Source: Hydractinia symbiolongicarpus (Eukaryota; Cnidaria; Hydrozoa; Anthoathecata; Hydractiniidae). From it: DNA of 64,000 nt. How positions within the stretch are numbered: position 1 is the stretch's first letter; each line of letters starts with the position of its first letter. The notes below the pieces were generated by a model, which did no database searches, was not told where the DNA came from, and worked only from the letters and a program-made list of their open reading frames with translations. The stretch lies in contig NC_079881.1 in NCBI RefSeq assembly GCF_029227915.1, positions 19,071,501 through 19,135,500 on the forward strand, in the 5' to 3' direction. The translations under genes were made by a program, and so were the position numbers. Below, in pieces: positions 23,501 through 34,879 of the stretch.

Positions 23501-26500
23501 AGAAACGCAGTTTCACAACTTAATGACTAAAGAAACTGTCTAAAAACCAATTTTAAAAAATCATTTCCTAGAAGTTTTGCAACTTTCCGGGAGTGTATTT
23601 CCATTTCTAGGACTATAGAGTTTAGAGTTAACTCATGTGAGGAAGAAGCAACCGTTAAGCCGAGAATGGATGATGATGACTATGTTGATGATGACAACAT
23701 AAAGTAGTATCTATAATCTACTACTTCTGGCTATATCTTTTAATCAGACATGTTATTAAGAAAACACGCGCACCATTGAAGAAAAGTACATACCTTACAG
23801 AGATGTTTAAGTTGATTGGATACCTCCACCAACGCATCGAATGATTTTGCGACGCCCAAAGGAGTTCGCAAATCTTTATATTTGCACAAACTAAAAAATG
23901 TATCAACAAACTTAACTTTTATAGAGTATATTGACGAGTAAACAAAATTTGTTTGGGACCATATTTTCTATCTAGAAGTGCTCCTACACACCTAGAAAGT
24001 TTTATAGTATTTAGTATCAGGGGGTACTGTCACAGACAGGGGGTCACTGTGTTGCCGACAGAGCAAGCTCTTTCTCTTGAAATAAACTATATACAATATT
24101 TTTTTATTTAAACTGATCTTAATATCAACACCATGTGGAGTACCAAAAAATTAACTTAAACGAATAAAAGAAAATGTTTACAAGAACGTTTTCTATTGAC
24201 TAATGACTCCCAGGAAGCAAACCTAAACAGCTTGCATTTAAATCACCAAAAATATTAAAAAAAAATCAGATAAAAGAGTCTCAAGTAAGACGAGGACGAA
24301 AATTACTCTCCCATTAAGTGGCAGGATGAAAATATCTCTCCCCTAATCAAGGTGACTACAACTTTTAGTTTATTTGAATTTTAGAAGAATTTAGGAGATA
24401 AAGAGATGAAACAACAATAATTAAAAATAATTCCATATTTTAGGAGATTTTTAGAAAATTTTAGGAGAAAATAGAGAGTTTCTATTTAAAACCAATTCAG
24501 TTTTTAAAAATGTATTAAAATATAAATGATTAAACGGAAGTAAGTTGAATAAACAATTTAGGATCTTTTAGATGGAATCAAGATATATCGCGTCTAAATT
24601 ATAGGTTATTTAGGAGATTTTAGAAAAATATAGATTTTGGTTTTAACAATATAAATTTTATTTATAAGAGGTAATATTAGGATCTTCATCTTCCTTATAT
24701 TTGCACATCGCTGTACTGCTTTAACTTATACCGTCGAAAATTGACAGCTCTAATTGGATTAGTGAGAAGTTATTTTACGATTAGCAACCTATTAGTACAT
24801 GTCATATTTAGGTTTGGAAAAAAAAGAGTACGGTATAACTGAAAAATTATTGAATGGCGTTATAATATAGATGAAAAATAATTAGCACAACACTTTACGA
24901 AGCGGTCTAGATGGCGTGGTCAACGTCGACGTGGTCAAGGTCAAAGGTTGTTTTAAATGACAGGTGAGGCATGCAGAAACTCCTGTACAGATAATTTATA
25001 TACAGCAAGTGGAGCAGTGTGCTCTCCTACTGAAAAATGTCCTTTGGCATATAAATCTGTATGAACAATGACTTACCAGTGATGCCACATTCGAAATAAA
25101 TGTCCTCGAATATAACCAAGCGGAGGAGTGTGTTCTCTTGCATAGGAGATATATTTATCAACCATCTCCCATGCAGGAGGTTGCCTTCCAGTGAAGATAG
25201 CTGGATTGTATAACGCACCCTCTACACAAAAAAGCATAATGTTACAAACAGTTGAGAGAAAACTTGCTATATCGGTATCACTTCTGTGATAGTAAAAAAA
25301 GTAATCATTTTAAACTGCACAAAGCTTGGTCTTATAAAAAGCAGTGCTTTTGTACTCCTTAAAGTTCAGTCAATATATCATATTCACTTTTAAACAAACA
25401 AAACAAAACAAAAACAAACAAATAAAACAATTCACCTGCAGTCATAACACCATCAACTTTGGTGTATTCAAAACATCTTTCCACATCTCTTAAATACTGA
25501 ATGTTTCCATTTGCGAAGACAGGAATTGAGAGATTCTCTTTGACGGCTTTTATATGCTCCCAATCAGCCACACCAGTGAGAGGACCTTTTTGTTCTCGTA
25601 AGCGACCATGCACGGTTACTATCTAGTAGCAAAATTCTGAAATTTTCGAAGAAACATCATGACAATCAAGATTGGAGAGATTCAAATTGGAGAGATTCCT
25701 TTTAAAGAGGAAGTAATTATTAATTGTCGACACAACCGCGGTATTTTTGTAAGATAACCATTTTAAATAATTCCGCTGCACCTTAGTTGAAGGTTGAGGA
25801 ATAAAATAATGAAACAAATGCTCACTCCAACTAATATTTCAGATCAATGATTTTACACATATATGTAAGATATGCACCCTTGTTAGACTGTTAGCGTGAA
25901 TAAATAAAATTACTCCGTCTGAAATACAGTTATCGAGTGACCATTTTTGAAAAGAAAAAAAAAATATTTACCTTTGCACCTGCTTTTTCTAACCGTTTAG
26001 CATATTCCACTGTATGTTCTATACTTTTGTAGATTCGTATTTTACACGTGATAGGTTTCTTAATGCGTTCACTTGCTGTCCTTACTAAAAGCAATTATAT
26101 ATTTCATTACAAGTCAATCAATAAGGCCAATATTTTGTTTGACCACCTTCAAAACATCATGCGTAGTGCATTTTATTTTGCTTAAAAATGCAAATGTGCC
26201 TGCTTTTTATAAACTTAAAAAAATCGAAGGCCACAGTTTTAACCTTTTTTAAAAAAAATGTGAATAGAAATCGCCCTTTAAGAAAAGTGAAAAGATAACC
26301 AAAACGTCAAATGCTTACATAAATAATGAAACAATTTAAAATAGAAAATATTGGCAAATTTATTATAAGACAAACAGAGAAATTTTTTTTTTAATCATGG
26401 AATGAAAAATACTATAGAGAATAAAATCAACAATCGCGTCTAAAAAAGCTGAATGCAAGCAGTCATGCAAAACAGATAAATCAACTTTCCTTGACCTTAA

Positions 26501-27984
26501 ACTAATAAACTTACATACAAACAGACACAGATAGACAGACAGATAAACTAAACAATAACTTCTTACTAATTTTCTCCACAAGTTCCCATTCCTCCATCAG
26601 AAATGCTCCATAATGACCTAAAAATGCACAAAAATGTTTATGCATATTTTTATCTTTAGTTTTCTTTTTCAGCAACTACTTAGCTGTAATTTTGGTATTA
26701 GCTCTTAATTTACAGGAAGATTTATGAAACACTCAAAGATTACACACAGTTATGGTTTGCAACAAATTTGGACCAAGTGTGTTTGTGTCTGTAGTATATT
26801 AGATCCAAATTCAGTTCAATAAAAACATTACACGTATTGTATAAATCACAAGTTTATATGACTAGACCAAATTTAAAAAATTATAAACGCAAGAATTAGT
26901 TTTTGGTCAGATATCCAATTTTAAGAAGGTCTTTGTTAAAATAAATTTGTAAAAATTAACTGCTCGTCAAAAAACATCTACACAGAACTGTCAATACTGG
27001 TCTGCACATAAGTACTAACAGAAAAAATACAAAAAAATAAAACAAACTTTTAATGCAAACAGTGAAAAATGCCATCCCTGTCAGCAATGATGTAAAAAAG
27101 TAAAAGTTAAGTATCAAGAAAATATTTATTAGTTACAGATAGTATAAATAGTTATATTTCGCAAGACACGTTGATAATCACCAGTTTTTCATTAAAACCT
27201 GAAAATACAGTTGCAGTTAGACCCAAGGGTTCATGGCCAGTATAAAAGTTACTTTAACTGATAATAATTTCTTTAAAGCAACTTCAAACAACTTTATAGC
27301 ACATACCCCTTTGTGCAATGACTTGTGGACATCCAAGATTTAAATCAACACCATCACAATGAGGTTCTGCCAAAGCACATGCTGCTGCAAATTTTTCGGG
27401 GTCGTTGGCGCAAAACTGTGAGAATAGAAATAGAAATATTTATAGATTAATGATTTTCCTTCTTTCCCTAATATGTATGTTCAATATTGTTTACTGAGAG
27501 AACTTTATAGAAATTAATGAAAGATCCACTATGAATCTTTCATTTTTATTGCTAAGCTTCTACAACAAAATCATCAATTTTTTGTCAGTTTTTTCACTCA
27601 CAAATAAACTTTTGATAAATTGCCAGGTGCCGTAACCTGCTTTCATCGTAAATGCACTAGGATAATAAGTTTAGACAAAAAAACAGTGCTACTGAATTTT
27701 CCAGGATAAATATCATATATTTGTTCACGAATTACACTCTGAACAAAAATTTTTACTTGGAACAACAGCGGTCTGTCATTTGGTGCTGATTCAATAGCAG
27801 CTTTACGATATTTCTCATCTGAAGCAAAAATACCAGCATGCCACATTGGTGTGTAACACAGTTGTGATCCAAGCTCGCGACTCAAACAACGAAATGCAAG
27901 CTCCGATTGTTCAACCATAGGTGCCAATATAAATTTGGGTGAGCCAAGAACGTTTTCGTAAAATCTATATCCTTCATTACCCAT
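20510..27984 (-). CDS. DUS1L: tRNA-dihydrouridine(16/17) synthase DUS1L, 12 exons
   Basis: This FMN-dependent enzyme reduces uridines 16/17 of the tRNA D-loop with NAD(P)H. Exons in transcript order: 27984-27757, 27415-27307, 26617-26567, 26084-25972, 25622-25436, 25221-25077, 23890-23794, 22268-22177, 21771-21641, 21390-21341, 21256-21181, 20790-20510. Every junction has a GT donor and AG acceptor and the phases add up, giving 519 residues (human DUS1L is about 470). Signatures are [12 protein letters not shown] near residue 21, [20 protein letters not shown] with the catalytic Cys105, [29 protein letters not shown] and an [10 protein letters not shown] loop. A cysteine cluster (Cys393, 396, 405, 410, 413, 414, 424) matches the family's zinc-knuckle-like tail. 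The last exon is a Ser/Asp/Asn-rich extension absent from the vertebrate protein as I recall it. A strong acceptor lies 47 nt upstream of the ATG. Confidence 0.96.
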
Positions 27985-28930
27985 TTTTAGTTATAGGTAC
28001 AAATTTTTAATTTGTTGAAGTATTCATGTAACTAAAACAAAACAAAATATATTTTACACAGAAATCGTCCCTGTTGTTTTAATTGAGTCTTTATTTAGCA
28101 TTAGATAAGGGATGCTGTTGTAGGGCTTACCTGCCATCTAAATTAAAGGTAAGACGAGATGTAGTAACAAAATGTTTGAAAATATCGAAGAATAGTCAGT
28201 TCCCTAATTAATTTTAATGTCGCAAAATATTGCAGAAATCAAATACTATTTGTTTGCTTCCTATCGACAAACTTATGATTCAAGTTAGCAACCATTTTTT
28301 GTTGAAATCACATCATAATCCATTCATTCCAACGTAACCTTCGATTACAAAAGTAAAATAACACTGACAATTAGACATGTTTATGATACTAAAAACCAAT
28401 GCAAGGCTGGCAGAGTAGGCAAAAAGAATAAAATCTTTCATCAAACATCAGGTTCATATGTGATCATATTTTTTGTTAAAAAAAGATTAAAAAAATTATA
28501 AACATTTTGATAGACAATCAAAATGTTTATAATTTTTTAATCTTAATGACAGCAAAGTTCCCAGTGTTCTATCACATGGTTAAATTATTGATTTTTTTAG
28601 ATAAATATCTGTAGACAATTAACAAATCTTATTTGATATGTAAAAGCAGCAAAGGGTGAAACAATTTAACATAAGAAAACAGTCATTTCAAATAGTCAAG
28701 ATCAAATTTAATCATAGTTTTTTTTTAAAATTTACGAAACTAACTTTTTTAAAAAAGTGTTCATTCTGTTTAATAATTTGAACCATGAAAATGACAATTG
28801 CAACCTCATTAAAGAGAACAATGTTATAACTCTATTTTTGAGAAGCTACAGTTAGATATAAATGGATAATGTAAATGAACAAATTTAATTCTCTGCAACA
28901 AAATGGTATAAAAATACAAAAAGTAGATAA
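27985..28930. other. Spacer between the mTERF-like gene and DUS1L
   Basis: Both genes run on the minus strand with about 950 bp between them. A strong 3' splice site (pyrimidine tract then TTTTAG) lies at 28032-28034 on the minus strand, ahead of DUS1L. No further gene is visible. A hairpin element at 28483-28544 sits in the middle. Confidence 0.5.
28483..28544. repeat. AT-rich inverted repeat (hairpin)
   Basis: Left arm 28483-28511 ('aagattaaaaaaattataaa' then 'cattttgat') pairs with right arm 28517-28544, with a single-base length difference in the A-run and a five-base spacer. It could be a tiny MITE or a transcription-end hairpin. No flanking duplication is obvious. Confidence 0.75.
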
Positions 28931-30509
28931 CTAGTATTGTCTTGGAGGAACATTAAACCCACGTATTCCTTTCAGTGGTTGTCCTCCAGTTCGATCTTTT
29001 TCTTCTTCCTTCTCCGCTTTGACTAAAAAAGTTGATAAACATTCAGGATTTCCTTTGCCATTGTCTTGTGGGTATCGATAATCTAATATGTCATCTAATT
29101 TATATGTGGGAAGGTTAGAAATTGTTTGGTTATTCGCTTTGTTGCTGAAATGTTTAACAGGGGAAAGACGAAGAGAAGGCAAATCGCACACAGGTGGTAA
29201 AACATGTAATGTATGTTGATCAATGTCATACTGAAATGGCAAAGAATGTTTGTGAATTAACATGTGGTCAACATCTTTTAGCAGGGATGGTTCCATGAAA
29301 AAACACGGCATGTTAAGCAGTTGTCGAATAACAGCTGGTTGCTTGATCCGAAGGTGAGATTCCACTGTAGCTATTCTTTGTTCAATGTCTGATTTTGAAG
29401 CAGTAATCTGAAATAAAAGTAAAATGAACATAAATTTTGTGTGAATTTAATTTGTTACACGCAACCTCAATTTGTGTGATTTAGAAAAAAAATTTTTGAG
29501 TAAATTTGGTTCCTGGGTTCAATTATAGCAACAGTTCATGGTTTTTTATATATTAATCAGGTTATTTTTTTGTATGAGGACAAGTAAAAGATTAATTGTG
29601 TGGTACAGATAATAATCCAAAAAACTGCATATGTAAAAACAGTGACAAACCCAAAATAAACAACAACAACAACAACAACGACATATAACACAAACAAAAC
29701 AATAACAATACATAAGAAAAAGCAGATCATAAATATTCATCTTACAACAATATATTTCAATAGAAGGGAAACAATTTGCCTATTGAACATGTTGAGTAAT
29801 AATGTTTCTATAGATGCTTGTTTTTCTGCAAAAATCCTACAGGATCAACTGTATACAACATCACAATTACCCACATTCCTTTTTTGTAATATGCATTAAA
29901 TGAAACATAAAAGTCTAGTGAACTAAAAAAAATTTGCAAGTATACACGTACCTTATTTGTGACTGGATAAAAGAGATGTAAAAATGTGTTTCCAGTTTTA
30001 TTAACCAATCCACGTAAATAAAGCATCTTAGCCTCATACGAGCAATCAGTAAAGGAAAAAAGCAACAGAGGTGGATACTTTTCAATATGTTTCAACTTTT
30101 GCTGTGGCGTGAGTCCTACTGTCTTTAGAAATGAAATCCTTTGTAGAAGCATCTGCAGTCTATAGTAAAGGAGTAGAGACTGATTATTTCGTGGAATCCA
30201 GTAATCATAATTAGATGCAATATTTCGGAGAAGTTCAATTCCAGGTTCAGTGTTTTCATCCACTTCATCACTTTTTAATTTTAGTTCAGTAAATAAAAAC
30301 TTTGTAAATGTTTTTGGAGTAACTAAAGAAATATTTTTGAAAGGAGAACTTTTCTTGAAATCTTTCTGGTTCTTTCGTTCAATTTCTTCTTCCAACTGAG
30401 AAGCAACATGCAATAGATGTTTCGTAACAATATTTGAAGTTCCACGCATAAGAGTAAAGGAATGTTTTTTCCAAATGCTTTGTGCTGTGTTCTGCAAAGC
30501 AGAGTTCAT
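28931..30509 (-). CDS. Putative mitochondrial mTERF-like protein, 2 exons
   Basis: Exons 30509-29952 (186 codons, donor AAG|GTACGT) and 29407-28931 (acceptor TTTCAG) join in phase 0 to give 344 residues. The N-terminus (MNSALQNTAQSIWKKHSFTL) has basic and hydroxylated residues and no acid for about 40 positions, like a mitochondrial targeting sequence. Around residues 125-240, helical repeats such as FLKTVGLTPQQKLKHIEKYP then PLLL, and IATVESHLRIKQPAVIRQLL, follow the mTERF pattern (Leu-Gly-Leu, then a ...Pro-x-Leu-Leu turn). mTERF proteins bind mitochondrial nucleic acid and act in transcription or ribosome assembly. The C-terminus is polar (ending IRGFNVPPRQY) with no match I can name. The assignment is by pattern only and another helical-repeat mitochondrial protein is possible. 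The ATG is 8 nt after a 'ttctag' acceptor. Confidence 0.6.
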
Positions 30510-30517
30510 TATTTATT

Positions 30518-31640
30518 CTAGAAATATTAATGTTGATAAAGTGCTAGATAATGTACAGTAATAATCATCCATGGCAAGAATTTGATACATCCAATTTCAC
30601 TACACATAAACATTCAGTCCATTATGATAAACTATACAACGATATCGTTTGGTAGTATATTGTGACATTTATATATAAATGCATTAAGTTGTCTGTTTAA
30701 CTGTTTAAAAAGTCAAACTTTTTCAACAACTATATACACTTTCCTTCAGCGATCCCTCGAAAAAATAATGATAGATGCTACCCTAAAGGAAATAATTTTT
30801 GCAGAATTAATTCTATACTGTTGGGGGTCTTGGTGGGTTTTTTAAGCACCATAAGTGGGGTATAGGCACAGCTCCAGTTCCTGGTAAAAAAAGCCTTGTA
30901 GATAAAATCAAGTGTTGCAGACCCTAGTAATGTCGTGATGGAACATTTTCGTAAACATCTTTGCAACATCAATATTAGCCATATTATTACTACTGTTTTA
31001 AAAAAGTAAAAAGCTCAATAACATGCACTGAAGTTAAATTTAACAGAAACATCACTGGGAATTGCAAAAAATGGACATAAAAATTTGAAAAAAATGAAAA
31101 ATCAAAAAATCCTAAAAATTGGAAAACTGTTGCAATAAACTATATTTATATTTGTAGCTAGTTTCATCATTTCTGGGTTTTCACTGCTGATTACACACTT
31201 TTTTATACCAACACCTAAATTGAGGGTAGCTATTTGGCTCGTTGGTAAGTTGGTTCATTGGCTATGTTGGTTCGTGAACTTGTTGGTTCATTAGCTCATT
31301 TGAACGTTGGATTGTTGGCCACAAATTAAAAAACTGCGATGGTATTCTAAGGTTGCTCCAGTATCAGCTTCCTAGTAATAGTATTTCGCCTACTGCACAA
31401 CAACATCTTTTCTATAAGAACCAGTAAAATCTGACCTTAAAGCTTAGCTCCCACTTTAAAAAAAGTATTCGAAAATCAACTCAAAATATTGTACTAATAA
31501 CGAAAAAAAAATTCTTTTGTACTTATTTTGATTTGTTCGCAAGATATTCGTTGTTGAAGTTGTAAAATATTAGCTGAAGAAGAAGCTTTGTGCCAGTCGC
31601 CATCTTGTGTCCCAATTTTAAATAAATTCCTTCGCGGGAG
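30518..31640. other. Region upstream of the mTERF-like gene, with coding-like debris
   Basis: No intact gene. On the minus strand at about 30770-30980 two frames carry coding-like text in succession (MANIDVAKMFTKMFHHDIT, then after a stop and frame change LPGTGAVPIPHLWCLKNPPR), suggesting a decayed element or pseudogene of unknown origin. At about 31600 on the minus strand 'caagatggcgactgg' and TATATAAAA at about 31705 could mark a transcription start for the mTERF-like gene. This is low confidence. Confidence 0.35.
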
Positions 31641-31644
31641 GGCT

Positions 31645-32952
31645 TGTGACGTCAACTCCCGGATGATAATTTCGCTGACTCTGCCGTTGGCCCATGTTTT
31701 TATATACAAAGTGGTTTTATATATGACAAAGCGGTTCTTGTTTTTTAAACATTTGTAACGGGTACTGAAGATGAGTTTGTAACACGTACATACTGAAGAT
31801 AAGTAAACACTTGTTTTTTACTTCCCTTTTTAAAACTGAGTTCCCGTGAAAAAGTTGTAGGCTTTCTTAGTTTTGAAGTTTTGAAGCCAGTAAAAAGTCT
31901 ACAAAACCTGACAGTGAATCAGAAAAGCTGATATGAGGATGAGAATGGAAGTTGAAGCAATAGCTTAGTAGTAAACCATGGCCTTTTTAGATATTCCGAT
32001 GCTCTCAGAACGAGATTGGCTCTTCCTGACTTGTGTAGAGACTTCAATGCCCACAGGAGATGGGTCGCGGCGCCGGAAAGTATATTTTAAAGTAAAAAAG
32101 AAGCTATTTAGGGCTATCAGAGCAAACCATGGCGGGCGACATTTTATTTTACTCTTTCGAAAAATGCCGCGCTGTGATCCCTAAGAGTTTGTGTTGGTTA
32201 GAAGAGTTAGACTCTGAAAGCGTTTTTAATTTAGAAGATTTGCAGAAAACTTCATTTCATGACTAGACTATTGGCAGCATTAATAATCACGACCATGCGG
32301 AAGTAAACATAGAAAGAATGGGTGCAAAAACACAACCCTGGGCTTATTATAATAACAAATCAAGCAAACTCGATCCCCCGGCCTATAGCGTTCTTTGATA
32401 TGAGAATGAAACGCGACACGAAAAATAAATTAAAATAGATTAATATAAGAAAGCAAAAAAGAAAAAAAAGAAGGAAGAATCAACAACGCACGCAGAACAA
32501 AATAAAATCCCGTAAATCCCCTGCCTAGTGTACCACAATATAATAGAAAAGTCTTAGACGCAACGTAGAAGAGCGAGCACCTATACCAGAATTTTCATAT
32601 GGCCTAATGCAAAGACAAGTAGACAGAGATTTAGAATTGCCAAAGCCTTTTTTGCCAACGTTGATCAAAACATTCTAGATGATTAAAACTCTTCTGAAAG
32701 GTATCGACTCTGTTAAGAGTACACGCAGCTCGTTTTTCCTTGCCTGTTGGAAGACTGGCAAAGGAATGCCTTCCAGCGCTACTTCTATTATTCTTATTAC
32801 AAAAAGCCATAGCACAAAAACACATTTTATAATTATTAACAAAACTAATCTTATTTGCAACAATTTACTCTTCTTCCTTTTCTCTGAGTTATTGTTTTGC
32901 AGCAACATGTTCAGGGGGGCTTTTTTTGCCATCCGGGAGATGACGTCAAACT
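31645..32952. repeat. Region bounded by an inverted TGACGTCA-CTCCCGGATG motif
   Basis: 'tgacgtcaactcccggatga' at 31647-31666 is mirrored on the minus strand at about 32948-32929 ('tgacgtcatctcccggatgg'), 18 of 20 bases identical. The two copies face inward and enclose the decayed coding stretch at 32129-32397. They may be terminal repeats of an old DNA transposon or two similar promoter elements. No target duplication was found. Confidence 0.35.
32129..32397 (+). pseudogene. Decayed or short coding stretch starting MAGDILFYSFEKC
   Basis: An ATG in good context (aaaccATGGCG) opens a 45-codon frame (ending LQKTSFHD, stop TAG at 32264-32266). The same frame then continues for 43 more codons of protein-like text (containing ERMGAKTQPWAYYNNKSS) up to a TGA at 32395-32397. 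Further downstream the same frame alternates coding-like runs with TAA/TAG codons, many of which would be CAA/CAG before a C-to-T change. The simplest reading is a degraded gene or element. A real 45-residue protein or a first exon is also possible. I do not recognise the family. Confidence 0.35.
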
Positions 32953-33242
32953 GGGTTTAATCCGAAAAAAAAATTATCAAAAAATGGCGGCTTTCGAAAA
33001 GGAAGCATGCTGTAAACACAAGAAAATGTGGCTTCATATTAGCTTTATTATTTCAAATTTTACTTAATAAATGTTAAATTACAAATTCTCAACATAATAT
33101 AAACAGAATAAGATGAACTTTTTTTGAAGTGGGAGGTAAGCTTTAAGGTGGCTGTTTTTAAGCCTTTCTAGCCTGATTTGTTCTTATTGTGTTCTTAACG
33201 GTAAGAACATAAATTTGAAATTCATTCTTATTTTATTCTTAG

Positions 33243-33325
33243 GCCGTCATCAAAAATATGTTGTGTTCGCGCCCTCCGACCGACTCACTTTTGGTAATAA
33301 AAACCCGTGTCAGTAAGTCGGAAAA
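33243..33325 (-). repeat. Repeat family R4, inverted copy
   Basis: On the minus strand: 'cgacttactgacacgggttt', 'accaaaagtgagtcggtcgg', 'agggcgcgaacacaacatat', 'ttttgatgacgg'. It matches 34793-34873 (plus) with few differences. Confidence 0.8.
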
Positions 33326-33569
33326 AAATCAGGAAAAAATTTTGTGAGGAATTTTCAAAAAGAAAATATTTTTCGCCAGAAAATGCAAAATTGACAAAAA
33401 CTCGCGAAAATTTATTTCCGTAAAAATTAATTCATTTAGGGCACTCCTGTGGCTATTGACAGTTTACAGGGTGAAAAGTGGTCTACAAACGATGTCAAGT
33501 TGGCTCTATACTGTTTTGGTCCTGGGAACGAATTTGGTTGCTCCGATCTGAAAATCCCGAGGGAAAATA

Positions 33570-33640
33570 CGCCCGACCGCCTGACCGACTCATTTTTGCA
33601 GGGTCTTCAGGACGCGAACACAACATATTTTTGATGGTGT
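33570..33640 (+). repeat. Repeat family R4, partial direct copy
   Basis: 'ctgaccgactcatttttgca' followed by 'aggacgcgaacacaacatat' and 'ttttgatgg' shares the right half of R4. It is more diverged on its left side. Confidence 0.65.
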
Positions 33641-34792
33641 CCTTTATAGCTATAGCTAGCTATAGCTGCATATGGTGTTTTTTTCAAACAATGGTGTTTT
33701 TTAAATTTCCTTAAAATCTGTGTATATTTTGAGGAACATGTAGCTAGCTAACTAAGAAACTTTGCTTTAAATACAAACACAACAAAAACAGTAATGTCTG
33801 CAAGCCACAGCAAACACAAATTGTGGTGATTTAAAATAAATGATATAAAAACTAACATATATAAAACTAGCTAATGTCAAAAAAGCCAGTTCAGTTCTAA
33901 AAAAGTTAGCCATGTTTTCTGATTGGCATTATGCGTGCACAAGAAAAATGCAGGAACCATCATTGTTAGCCGGATTTTTGATCGGGGCTGTTTCATGAGG
34001 GCAGAATTTGTACAAAATAATCTCTTTTTGATAGTTTTTATTTTCGTCATAATAATCTTTATTATTCTTACCTTAAAATGCTTTGCTGGTACAATAAATT
34101 TAAAGCTAATAGATTATTTATTGCATCTGTAGAAGAAATCCGAAATTTCCGATAAACCGATTTTTATTTTTTTTACCGATTAATATGGTCCGTGAAATCA
34201 TTTGCCATGTGACCCAGATCGAAGTAGTATTGAAAGTGTGTTTTGTTTTGGTGTATTTGAGGCCTTTAGCAGTTATCGTTTGTTAGACCAGCAGAAAGCT
34301 AGATAGCTATAGCTAGGTAAGCTTAATACTGATAAATATATATATACTAATATATACTTTTTTTATGGAAGAATAGGTTGGCAATGTTGTGTCCTGTTCC
34401 TATTACGTGAATATCTAAAAAACGGCTTTAGCGACGATCCTTTTGCGTCAAAACATAAAGTAATCCCTTTAGAACATTCCTTTACAACTTTGCAAAAATG
34501 CACAGGATCAATCTAAAAAGGAATGTACTAGTTGTGTTGTAATTTACGTATCACTGGGGATATTTTTACTTTAATTTGAAATCCACTGGAATTATTTCTA
34601 AAGCCTATTTTAGGATTAAAATGATTGCAATGCAATCAGGGAAACTTTTAGTGTGCTGTTATGCAGTATAGCTAGCTATATAATTACTATTCTCAGATCA
34701 GGGTAAACATGCTTGAAATTTTCCGATCATTTCAACAAAAATGACCTAGCGTCCTATATGTGTTTAGGCCAATTAATTTCCCCCCCGTCTTT

Positions 34793-34873
34793 TTCAGACT
34801 TACCGACTCGGGTTTTTATTTCCAAAAGTGAGTCGGTCGGAGGACGCGAACACAACATATTTTTGATGACGGC
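34793..34873 (+). repeat. Repeat family R4, direct copy
   Basis: 'cagacttaccgactcgggtt', 'tccaaaagtgagtcggtcgg', 'aggacgcgaacacaacatat', 'ttttgatgacgg'. With the inverted copy at 33243-33325 it brackets 1.5 kb, so the pair could be long terminal inverted repeats or simply two insertions. Confidence 0.8.
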
Positions 34874-34879
34874 TTTATC

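Noticed and set aside
28931-28931. Operon-like link between the mTERF-like gene and DUS1L
   Set aside because: Same strand, but about 950 bp apart with a hairpin element between them. Nothing indicates joint transcription.
32631-32932. Minus-strand frames (MAKKAPLNMLLQNNN... and a C-terminal QRWQKRLWQF)
   Set aside because: They overlap coding-like text on the plus strand, and no splice model joins them convincingly. A CRE site before the ATG is suggestive but not enough.
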